A DNA stretch of 53,903 bases from Chrysochromulina tobinii (taxonomy: Eukaryota; Haptophyta; Prymnesiales; Chrysochromulinaceae). The position numbers and the translations under genes are program-made. The DNA is taken from assembly GCA_001275005.1 (NCBI GenBank), contig JWZX01002871.1:1-53903 (forward strand). Reading direction: 5' to 3'. Below the pieces are notes generated by a model. The model was not told where the DNA came from. It worked only from the letters and a program-made list of their open reading frames with translations, and did not search any database. Positions 42,518 through 51,260 of this stretch are shown one piece after another. Position 1 is the stretch's first letter; every line of letters starts with the position of its first letter.

Positions 42518-44381
42518 TTGGAACAAGTTGATCCGCCACGTCCGACAGGACCAGCGAGTCGCCATAAGTTGGCGAGCGCTGGTAGACGGGGCGCTCGAGC
42601 ACGAGAAGCAGCTCGACGCAGCACCTTTCGCTTGGTTTGAGGGGGCGGGAAAGACTCCCATGTTATTGCAAAGAATCACTTACCCGGCGAAGAAATACAA
42701 GGCGCTCTGCAAGTTGCGCCACCCGGCTCTCGCTCGTCGTCCGCCAGGTTATGGCGCCTTGTTCAGCCAGCGCCCAGCATCGATGCCCATCAACGACACG
42801 CCCATCTGCCTCACCCAGCTGCGTCGTCGCCTCGCTGTTTTCCACGACAACGGTTGGCAAGCAGTCAATGTGGGCGGTGACGGCAACTGCTTCTTCCGTG
42901 CGCTTGCGAAGCACTACTTCGTTCTGGAGCGAATGGATCCAGCGCCGACCGCGCGTGGGGCAAGCAATCGGCCTTCGAACAAGGTAGTGCCTAGCTCTCT
43001 TATGTGCAGGGGTGTCGAGTGCACTCGCTCTCTTATGTGCAGGGGTGCCGAGTGGGGCTTTCTTCACCACAACTTTTCCGGCGTCTGGCAGCTCTCGATG
43101 GCCGCTTCTCAACGGACGCTCCTCAACGGCCGGCCTCACTATGTGCACAAGACCAAGTCCGCCGGGCAGGCGCACCTGTTCCATATCATCGACCCGACCT
43201 ATCACGTGCCGCGCTGGGTAATCGGGCCAACGGCAGGCGGCAATGACGGGTGGGCGTACTGCGAGTCAGATGCGTCGACGCCGCACGAGATCCTTGGGAC
43301 ATGGATCTCATTCGATGGCTTCGAGTGGAGCTTGTGCAAGTCGTTGCGGTTTGAGCCCAAGGAAGGTGAGGGCAACGACGGCTCTTTTGCAGCCGCGCCG
43401 GCGCCCCTAACGTTCCCCGCCGCCGCACCCGCGCCCGGACGGCGCAAAGTCTTTGTAGACGCGCGTGGCGCCCCCGCCTGGTCCGCCTCCAATGACGCCC
43501 AGATTGCCGCCCATCAAGAGAGAGAGAGGGCTCGGGCGGCGCTGGACGAGCGGCGCAAAGCAAGTACCAACCTCGACCCCGCGGCATCTCCTCAGAACGC
43601 GACGCGCTTGGCCGAGCTAAAGGCGGAGCTGACTCAGGCGATCGAGGCACGGGACTATGCGACGGCAGCCGAGCTCGCATCGCAGATGAACGCGGCCGTG
43701 GTGGCGCCTCGTAATCCCGCTGCCGCCGGGCCGCTGCCAGATGGATGGCAGGAGCTCAAGACGGCAGAAGGCAAGGCGTACTACTACCAGAAGGCGACGA
43801 AGAAGACGCAGTGGAGGCGGCCCGTGGAGGCTCCAGCGGATAAGGCAGCGGCAACCAGCAAGCCTGTCGCCAGGGCAAGCAATCGTCAGGTCAACGCCGC
43901 GATCGACTCGGCCACTGGTGCATTAAGAACTCCTCCACTGTACCCTCCTCCACTGTACACCCGTCCCAATGGTTCCAGGTTCTCGCACGGGCGTCAACGG
44001 GATTCCCGAGGGACGCCCACGTCGCGCGGACCGCCGTCCATAAGTGCCCAGGCGAACTTCGACACGCTTGGCATTCCTTTCGCCCTTCGCCTGCGCGGAC
44101 CTTCATCGTCGCATCTGGGCATGAACAACGCCAATGACACGCTTGGCGATGCTTTCAACACTGCCGGCCAAGCCCATGGGACTCCTCGATCGCGGAGCCG
44201 CTCGCCGGCGCTCATGCCGACCGAGCGCGGAAGCTTCGATAGTCTGGATTTCGACGATAACCCGGATGTACGTGCATGGCCGCGTGAAGGACGCGGTTCT
44301 CAGCGCTTCGACAACGGTCCAGACTCGAGCCCCTTTGACAACGGTCGGGCTCCGATTCACAACAGCGAGTTGGATGCGTAG
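42468..44381 (+). CDS. OTU-remnant protein with NGRP-type, UVR and WW domains
   Basis: Open frame of 637 codons; the start is unresolved (first in-frame ATG at 42660). Seen in order: LRRRLAVFHDNGWQ and GDGNCFFRALAK, the OTU cysteine-protease entry motif with Cys; then the domain is cut, because KHYFVLERMDPAP follows directly, a block that in the paralogue comes about 140 residues later. Next is an ordered domain (GVWQLSM, LNGRPHYVH, RWVIG, GWAYCESDA, GTWISFDGFEW) seen in other algal proteins, a UVR-like helix pair (LKAELTQAIEARDYATAAEL) and a WW domain (PDGWQELKTAEGKAYYYQKA with TQW). Loss of the OTU His region makes deubiquitinase activity unlikely. Could be a decaying or re-used gene. Confidence 0.6.
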   Translation: MLWKGTGARAHARARADWNKLIRHVRQDQRVAISWRALVDGALEHEKQLDAAPFAWFEGAGKTPMLLQRITYPAKKYKALCKLRHPALARRPPGYGALFSQRPASMPINDTPICLTQLRRRLAVFHDNGWQAVNVGGDGNCFFRALAKHYFVLERMDPAPTARGASNRPSNKVVPSSLMCRGVECTRSLMCRGAEWGFLHHNFSGVWQLSMAASQRTLLNGRPHYVHKTKSAGQAHLFHIIDPTYHVPRWVIGPTAGGNDGWAYCESDASTPHEILGTWISFDGFEWSLCKSLRFEPKEGEGNDGSFAAAPAPLTFPAAAPAPGRRKVFVDARGAPAWSASNDAQIAAHQERERARAALDERRKASTNLDPAASPQNATRLAELKAELTQAIEARDYATAAELASQMNAAVVAPRNPAAAGPLPDGWQELKTAEGKAYYYQKATKKTQWRRPVEAPADKAAATSKPVARASNRQVNAAIDSATGALRTPPLYPPPLYTRPNGSRFSHGRQRDSRGTPTSRGPPSISAQANFDTLGIPFALRLRGPSSSHLGMNNANDTLGDAFNTAGQAHGTPRSRSRSPALMPTERGSFDSLDFDDNPDVRAWPREGRGSQRFDNGPDSSPFDNGRAPIHNSELDA

Positions 44382-44924
44382 GCGCTTGACCCGGTCAGGC
44401 TCCAAGCCACTTTTATCTTTTAACCGTTGACTGTTGACTGTTCGAGCAGTATGAGGCCACCGCCCTGCGCGCATTCAACGCGCATCACATTTGATTAAAT
44501 GTCACATTTAAAGCATTGAGTGCATGATTGCATGGCCCATGGGGGCAGGTGATCCGCGCGCATCACCACAGCAGGTTGCCTTGATCTGGCTCACAGGGTC
44601 ATCCTCTTATGTGCGAAGGCAGAGTGGAGACTGGAGAGATCTTTGATCTACGTCGTACGTACGTGCTGTCGCGTGCTCGTCGCGTGTGTCGTTCTCACGT
44701 GTGAGATCTTTTTTTTCAGAGAATTTTATATGAAAGCTTCACACTTTTCTTTTCTGTGAACGATTCCGCGCACCTCGGCAACAAATCGCTATGAAATACA
44801 TGTAATCACAGGAAGGCGAGCGCGCGTGGACGGAGTTTGGCAAGCACGGACGTGCCACGATTTTTACACGCGCGTTTCTGGTGGAGTCCTACGTCATCGT
44901 GCTCCTTTCTCGAGGCCAAGTCTG
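44382..44924. promoter_or_regulatory. Intergenic and duplicated upstream region of OTU-like gene 2
   Basis: The left part (44382-44700) has no feature I recognise. The right part repeats the upstream sequence of OTU-like gene 1 with gaps, including the T-rich TTTTTTTTCAGAGAATTTTA stretch and GGCGAGCGCGCGTGGACGG. Confidence 0.5.
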
Positions 44925-47323
44925 ATGGGACTCTTTTGCTTTTGGCTCAAATGCCTGACCCTCTCGAGTAGATGGCGGCGTAAGGCAGAGGAAGAGAAGC
45001 GCAAGAAGGAGGCGGAGGAGCAGCACAAGGCAGCACAGATGCCTTCGTACGAGGAGCAGATGGTGTGGGCCGCCATCGTCGTGCGCACCTCCCCCACGCG
45101 CCGCTGACGACCCTCGCTCCGCCGCCGTCGTTCTCCGCGTGCCCGCGCCGCAGGATGGCTACACACCGGCCGACTTCTTCGCGAGCGTCAATGTGTGCTG
45201 TGGAGCGCCGCTTGAGCGAACACGTGGAGGCCAGCCGAAGCCGAAGGGCCAAGCCGTCGGCCACATCGCGTGCTGAGCGTGCGCCGCGTGTGTGCGTGTG
45301 CGCGTGTTTGCAGCACTTGGTGGCGATGAAGGCGGCGGCGGATAAGGCGGCGGCAGACAAGGCAGCGGTGGACAAGGCGTTGGCGGACAATGCGCAGCCA
45401 GACGCTCAGCTTGCTGCAGCTATCGCTGCGAGCCTCGGCTTATCCGCCCTGTTCACACCACCTACCCCGTCTTGGGCGGCGGACACGGCGTTTAAGGGCC
45501 GGGTGAGCAAGGCCGAGAGTGAGAGGTCGTCGCGCGGGCACCTACAGGATCTCTCCCGAGGGACGCCCACCGAACGTAGGGCCATCACCTTCAATCCCCC
45601 AGCAAGCATGCGTCAGGCCAACGCGGCGATCGACTCGGTCAACGCGGCGATCGACTCGGGCGCCGTGGCGGGCGTCACGGCGCGGCCGCGTCTCGACGAC
45701 GTTCTCGAGCATGTGAAGATGCTTCGTCGCCTCGCTGCTCTCCAAGCCCGTTGGCCATCAGTTGACGCGTCTTTTAAGTACGTCAACAGCTTCTTCCGCG
45801 TGCTTGCGAAGCAGGTGTATGGGGACGAACAGCTGCACGGTCTCGCGCGCCATGAGACCATTCGAATCATGCATGAGCACCGCGAAGAGTTTGAAAAGTT
45901 TGTGCACGGGGACTTTGACTCGTATGTCAGCCACTTGTCCAGAGAGGGCACGCACGTCAAGGAACCAATCAGAATACTCGACGGAATACTCGATGGGCTT
46001 CTGAGCCTTGCGCAGATGAAGGCCGGTGCCGTCGTGGCTACCGCTCCCGCATCGATGCCCATCAACGACACCGAGCTGCGTCGTCGCCTCACTCCTGTCC
46101 GAGCCAACGGCTGGCAACCAGTGGACATGGTCGGTGACGGCAACAGCTTCTTCCGTGTGCTTGCGAAGCAGGTCTATGGGGACAAGCAGCTGCACGGTCG
46201 CGCGCGCCAAGAGACCATTCGATACATGCGTGAGCACCGCGAAGAGTTCGAGCAGTTTGTGCCCGGCGACTTTGACTCGTTTGTCGACAACTTGTCAAGA
46301 GAGGGCACGCACGTCGAGGGCACAGACGTCGAAATCAAGGCGGCGGCCGACGCCTTCAATATGTGCGTCACGGCGGTATACGGCCGGTCCACAAATCATG
46401 ATAGAACTTCCACGCCGTCCCTCCTGCTGCCGCCGCCCCTAGCGCCGGGCCGGTCCACAAATCATGATAAAACTTCCGCGCCGCTGATTAGCGACTTGGA
46501 GACACGCGGCGTATACATGGCTCACTACCAAGCAAAACAGCACTCCGTCGTTCTGGAGCGAATGGATCCAGCGCCTCTTCGGCCAAAGGGAGCAAGCGGC
46601 GGGTGCGCTGGTGGAGAGCCTTGCGTGGGACGGAAGAGCATCCACGAGGGTGAGTACAAGGCTGGCAAGAAGGAGGGGCGCGGCATCTTCCGGTCCGCCG
46701 ACGGCGCCGTCTACCTCCCTCGGGCGTCTCGGGCATCTGGCTTGCCGCGTGCCGACGTGACTAGCGCGATGGCTCAGGCCCCCCAGCGTCTCCCACCACC
46801 GAAACGTCGTGTTCCAGCGACGGCAGGGCCACCGCCGCAGATGCGGTCGTACGAGGAGCAGATGGCGTGGGCCCTGCAGCAGTCGACGCTCGATGCCCAA
46901 GCCGAAGCGCCGACAGAAGCTCAGAAGGCCGCCTTCTTTGCGAAGGTTGGAGCCTCGCTTGAGCAAGTGCGGTCTGCCACTCGACTGGACTGGTCTCGTA
47001 AGGGGTTGTCGGCTGGCGACTGCAAGGTCATCGCTCATCTCATTGCCGCCAAGTTGCCGGTGTTGACCACCCTCATCCTCTGGAAGAACAACATCGGGGA
47101 TGAGGGAGCCAAGGCGATCGCGGAGGCGCTGAAGGTCAACACGGTCCTGACCGTCCTGTACTTGGGCGAGAACAACATCGGCGACGACGGTGCCAAGGCG
47201 ATCGCAGAGGCGCTGAAGGTCAACCCCGTCAAGACCACCGTCCTCCTTGGAGACAACAACATCGGGGATGAGGGTGCCATCGCGATCGCGGAGGTGCTGA
47301 AGGACATCGCAGTAGTGTGCTGA
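44925..47323 (+). CDS. OTU-like protein with UIM-like, MORN-like and LRR parts, two exons (tentative)
   Basis: Tentative exons 44925..45062 and 45314..47323, phase 0, 715 residues. It starts MGLFCFWLKC like its neighbour, then a Lys/Glu helix, a UIM-like helix (AQLAAAIAASLGLS), and two tandem copies of the OTU N-half (about 45740-45960 and 46080-46315). The second copy has GDGNSFFRVLA, with Ser where the catalytic Cys belongs; the first has VNSFFRVLA. A possible His motif HYQAKQHSVV follows. Later come one MORN-like repeat (HEGEYKAGKKEGRGIF), a second UIM-like word (RSYEEQMAWALQQS) and three ribonuclease-inhibitor-type leucine-rich repeats (NNIGDEGAKAIAEAL). Probably a ubiquitin-binding, catalytically inactive OTU protein. 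The donor and acceptor need transcript support. Confidence 0.6.
45195..45259 (+). repeat. Dispersed repeat, copy 2
   Basis: This stretch is the reverse complement of 39734-39798 over 65 bp with two mismatches. It lies in the putative intron of OTU-like gene 2. Confidence 0.92.
45740..46320 (+). repeat. Internal duplication of OTU half-domain
   Basis: Two direct copies of about 190 bp (from AACAGCTTCTTCCG to AGAGAGGGCACGCACGT), starting near 45785 and 46141, both in frame. They differ at roughly one base in ten. Confidence 0.88.
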
Positions 47324-47800
47324 AAAAAATACCGAAAGCGAGCACGTGCTCAGGATCACGCGAAATGCCGCGGGTGCAGGACTTGTCACAGGACTTGGTC
47401 ATGACGTGCGACATGTGGGCGCGTGCAGCGTCACTCGCGGCGCTTCCGCGTGCAAATGCCATGTGGGACGATGGCGTCGACGGCGTGCTGCTGTGTTCTC
47501 TGCTCTTGAGTTCTTGTGTGTTCGCTTCATTGTCTCGATTTCATGCTGCATTCGTACTAGTACAGTATGGCTTACATGTATGCTTATGGGTCCCGCCTGG
47601 GCGTGGGACCTGTATTGTGTGAATATAGCGTGAATTTGGCGAGTTTTATCTTCAACAGGCTTAATGTTGGCGAGGGGCGCGCGCGACGACACAAACAATA
47701 TCGGTCTCCCCCTCCGGCACCGGATGGTCATCGGCCACGTGTCTGCGTTTCGCGCCCTCGTGAGCGCACTTCGATCGCCACGCGGCCGTCGCCGAAGGGG

Positions 47801-49816
47801 ATGCAGGGCGACTTGCCGCTCGCCTACGGCGTTCCTTCAGCCAGCACCGGCTTTCTCAAAAAGCTGGAGCAGGAAAAAGCAGGGCCCTCTGGAGCAGCAC
47901 CTGCACCGGCAGAAGATTCAGTCGCGAGGAGACGTCGCGCCGATTCTCAGTCACTCGGTGACTTCATCTCCTTTGACGAGCTCTCGTATGAGGCGCCTGC
48001 TGCCGAACCCGCCGAGCCGACGCGCAGGCCGGCTGCGCAGCGTGCCGAGCTCTGGAGCACTGCAAGGCGCTATGATGGCCCGTCAGCGCTGCTGCGACTG
48101 CACGAAGAGCTCCTCGACTTTGCGCATGCCTTCAAGCCGACGCGTGCGGAGACCACGGCGCGCAGCGATCTCGTCTCGCGCGTGCGCGACGTGGTCTCGT
48201 CCGTGTGGCCCGCAGCTGAGATCCGCTGCTTCGGCTCGTACGACACGGGCCTGTGGCTGCCCGAGTCGGACATCGACCTCGTCTGCCTGAACACGGGCGT
48301 CCCCAGCAGCCAGAAACTCAAGGGCCGCGCGCTGCATCGGCTGGGCGAGGCGCTGCGACGGGCGCCGTGGCGGGCGACGCAGCTCGAGGTGGTGGACAAG
48401 GCGCGCGTGCCCATCGTCAAGTTTGTCGACGGCGCCACCGGCGTGGCGGTCGACATTTGCCTTGAGGAGCTCACAGGGCTGCAGTCGTCGGCGCTTGCTC
48501 GAAAGGCGTTGGCCAAGTTCCCACAGTACGGACCGCTCGTGCTAGTGCTCAAGCGATGGCTGAATGCGCGCGGGCTGCACGACACGTACCACGGTGGTGT
48601 GGGCTCATACTTGCTCCAGCTGCTCGTGATCGCTTCGCTGCAGCACCCGCCAGCAGAGCGAAAGCCCTCCTTACGCGGCAACCTGGGCAGCTGCGTGCTG
48701 CACTTCCTCGAGCTGTTCGGGCTCCGCCTGAACTACGAGGCTGTCGGCATCTCGGTCGCTGATGGCGGCGCCTTTTTCTCCAAGGCGGAGCGGCGCGTGG
48801 GCAACACCGACCGTCCTGGGCTCATCTGCGTGCTCAATCCGCTCGACACGACGCATGACGTCGGCGCCAACTCGTATAACATCGGATGCGTTCGACGCGC
48901 GTGGAGTCACTGCTACGTGGCGCTCGTTGCGGCGCTCGACGACCGCCAGGTCGTGCCGGGCGCCTCGGGGCGTCGGCTGCAGGTCCTGAACGCACTGGTG
49001 GACTGCGAGGCCGAGATGAGTGCTCGCTTTGTGCAGCATGCGTTGGACGGTTCCGTGCTGGGCGGTGCGGAGACGCTCTCTGCCGAAGTGGGCGTGGCGC
49101 TTGCCGATGCGGCGGCTGGTAAGCGAAAGCGCGGCGCGCCAGAAGCCGATGCGCCGGTGGTCGACGGCGGTGGAAAGCGACGCCAACGAAGCTCTTCGTC
49201 TGCCGATGTGACGTACTACGCGGCAGGTAATGACGAGGAGGACGAGGACGAGGTGGACGAGGACGAGGACGACGACGAGGAGGAGGACAGCGACGAGAGC
49301 GAGGAGGGCGGCGAGGAGGAGGAGGGAAGCGACGACGAACAGGCTCGCTCGGGCAGCTACAGCCGTCGTGCTGAAGAGAAAGCTCTCTTGCGTGGCGTCG
49401 GTCGGGGCAGGTGGGACAAGGACACCACGGCATGGTCCGACGATGGAGAGGACGACGACGACGAGGACGAGGACGAGGACGAGGATGGCTCCTCCATGCG
49501 CGAGACGGTGCAGTGGAGATCTCATCCTATCTCGGCCAATATCTCGGCCAAGGAGCTGCGTGCGATGCCTCCCAAGCAGCGTAAGCAGGCACTCCGAGCG
49601 CGCAAGCTTGCCAATCGCGCTCTCGCCAGCTTGCACTCAAAAAGGCAAGGAGCGGGGCGCCAGAAGGCGAAAGGTCGTCCGTCGGATTCGCGGTACGCAC
49701 CGTACAAGCTCCGCGACGATTCGCTTCGTGCTGATGCGAAAGTCCATCAGCCGAAGCGAAAGCGCGAAAAGGACAAGAAGAAACACCGCAGCGGCGGCGA
49801 GGAGTATATGATGTGA
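47801..49816 (+). CDS. TRF4: TRF4/PAPD5-type non-canonical poly(A) polymerase
   Basis: Predicted 671 residues from MQGDLPLAYG; an in-frame ATG at 47567 would add 78 residues of no visible domain. The nucleotidyltransferase core is complete: CFGSYDTGLWLPESDIDLVC (GS and the D-x-D pair, near 143-160), the third acid in VAVDICLEE (near 217), then LVLVLKRWLNARGLHDTYHG, GSYLLQLLVIASLQ, and the PAP-associated part LICVLNPLDTTHDVG with the nucleotide-recognition signature, and SYNIGCVRRAW. The C-terminal third is a long Asp/Glu tract and then a Lys/Arg tail with likely nuclear signals (PKRKREKDKKKH). The family adds short A tails to nuclear RNAs for exosome decay (TRAMP). Single exon. Confidence 0.93.
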   Translation: MQGDLPLAYGVPSASTGFLKKLEQEKAGPSGAAPAPAEDSVARRRRADSQSLGDFISFDELSYEAPAAEPAEPTRRPAAQRAELWSTARRYDGPSALLRLHEELLDFAHAFKPTRAETTARSDLVSRVRDVVSSVWPAAEIRCFGSYDTGLWLPESDIDLVCLNTGVPSSQKLKGRALHRLGEALRRAPWRATQLEVVDKARVPIVKFVDGATGVAVDICLEELTGLQSSALARKALAKFPQYGPLVLVLKRWLNARGLHDTYHGGVGSYLLQLLVIASLQHPPAERKPSLRGNLGSCVLHFLELFGLRLNYEAVGISVADGGAFFSKAERRVGNTDRPGLICVLNPLDTTHDVGANSYNIGCVRRAWSHCYVALVAALDDRQVVPGASGRRLQVLNALVDCEAEMSARFVQHALDGSVLGGAETLSAEVGVALADAAAGKRKRGAPEADAPVVDGGGKRRQRSSSSADVTYYAAGNDEEDEDEVDEDEDDDEEEDSDESEEGGEEEEGSDDEQARSGSYSRRAEEKALLRGVGRGRWDKDTTAWSDDGEDDDDEDEDEDEDGSSMRETVQWRSHPISANISAKELRAMPPKQRKQALRARKLANRALASLHSKRQGAGRQKAKGRPSDSRYAPYKLRDDSLRADAKVHQPKRKREKDKKKHRSGGEEYMM

Positions 49817-49865
49817 GCGAAAAATGCCCGTGACAGCGCTGTGAACGAAAAGACTTCGTCGCACG

Positions 49866-50894
49866 ATGGGGTCGAGCCTCCATTCCACTCCGATCATGCA
49901 CGTGGCGCACGTGCTCGCCGACACGCCGCTTTACAACGCGCACGTGCAGCGCATGGCCCGAAGCTGTGCACGCCACACCCCAGGGCCCATAGCCTACCAC
50001 CTCATCGGAGAGTCCAGCCTGCACGGGAGCACGTTTGTGACCAGCATGACACGGACCTTTGCGCAACTGGGTGTTGTGCAGTGGTACTTCGTCGCGCCTC
50101 CGCATGCTGCGCGCCGACCATCGCACCACAGCTCTGTGCTGCTCAAGCTCATGTTGCCAGATATCTTGCCTGCGGCCGTGACGACGGTGCTCTACCTTGA
50201 CGTTGACGTGGCGTGTGTCGGTTCGCTCCGGTCTGTCCTTGCCTTCTACGACGAGGCACGCGGCGCCGCGCCGAGAACCGCGGCCAGGCCTATGGGCATG
50301 GTGCATGCGTTCGGCGGGCCCGATCCTGAGTTCAACTCGGGCGTGATCGCCTTCTACCTGCCGGAACTGCGCCGGATGAACTGGACTGCGGTCGTGCGGC
50401 ACGTGCTTGGCCATTCAAGCATCCTGGACACATTCAAAGCTCCGTGCCACAGCAACACCGTCATCCGCCGGTGGCAGTCGTGCTCGGGTTGGGCGGATCA
50501 GGACATCTTCTGCGGGCTTAACCGGCGCAATGGCGGCCAGCTGATCGCGCGGCTGCCATGTACGACCAATGTGCAACTGGTCCAGTCCCAGGAGCTCACG
50601 CGCTGCCTCAGCGACACCACGCCGCCTATTGTATTGCACACGCATCGCTCGATCTGGAAGCAGCGCCTCATCAACGACTCTGCAGAGGCGGCGCATGAGT
50701 ACCAGTACTATCGAGGCTCCACAAGCGCCAGCAGCTTGTCATCTGCGGCTCGCAGAGGGAGAGGCAAACGCGCAGGTCGTCGTCGTGGCAGCCGTTCTCA
50801 ATCTCATGCACATTCAGGGCCTCTTGTGTCTCCTTCGGAGTTGCAGGCTGCCCGGCTCTTTTGGGCCGCGGCCGAGGGCGAAGATCTTCAATAG
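49866..50894 (+). CDS. GT8-like glycosyltransferase
   Basis: Single-exon 342-residue protein from ATG, only 49 bp after the TRF4-like stop. Glycosyltransferase family 8 features: VLYLDVDVACVGSL (DxD metal motif near 112), EFNSGVIAFYLPEL (near 155), the GWADQDIF segment, and the late His motif VLHTHRSIWK (near 257) that binds the donor phosphate. No signal anchor is visible, unlike Golgi members, so cytosolic glycogenin-like or a missed upstream exon are both possible. The last 70 residues are basic and low complexity. Sugar specificity unknown. Confidence 0.8.
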   Translation: MGSSLHSTPIMHVAHVLADTPLYNAHVQRMARSCARHTPGPIAYHLIGESSLHGSTFVTSMTRTFAQLGVVQWYFVAPPHAARRPSHHSSVLLKLMLPDILPAAVTTVLYLDVDVACVGSLRSVLAFYDEARGAAPRTAARPMGMVHAFGGPDPEFNSGVIAFYLPELRRMNWTAVVRHVLGHSSILDTFKAPCHSNTVIRRWQSCSGWADQDIFCGLNRRNGGQLIARLPCTTNVQLVQSQELTRCLSDTTPPIVLHTHRSIWKQRLINDSAEAAHEYQYYRGSTSASSLSSAARRGRGKRAGRRRGSRSQSHAHSGPLVSPSELQAARLFWAAAEGEDLQ

Positions 50895-51260
50895 TCTTAG
50901 ATCCATGAGAATTGAATGACCGGCGAAATACACACGACATTTACAACGCAACGCGTGGCGCGACCACCGGACGGGAGCACCAGCAGGAGCCAGGACTCTT
51001 TAATTCCGTTCGTGGTGCATACGTTTTGAAGTCCATAGAGCGTAGTCGCGATGTCCTCACGCCATATATGATATGATAGGAAGGGCGCACGGCCGCCCGC
51101 GCTCACGCACACCTTCCATCGCGCCACGTCGAGCCGTCATCACATGAGAGAGAGGAGAGCATGGCCAGGGTCCAGACCGCCATTTAGCCACGAGTGTGTC
51201 CATGAGGAGTCCAAGTAGAGTCATGCCGGTAGATGAAGGGGCCGCGCGCTCTGAGCTGGG
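50895..51260. other. Convergent intergenic region
   Basis: About 365 bp between the stops of the GT8-like gene (+) and the minus-strand gene. Near-even base composition and no coding or repeat signal that I can see. Confidence 0.5.
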
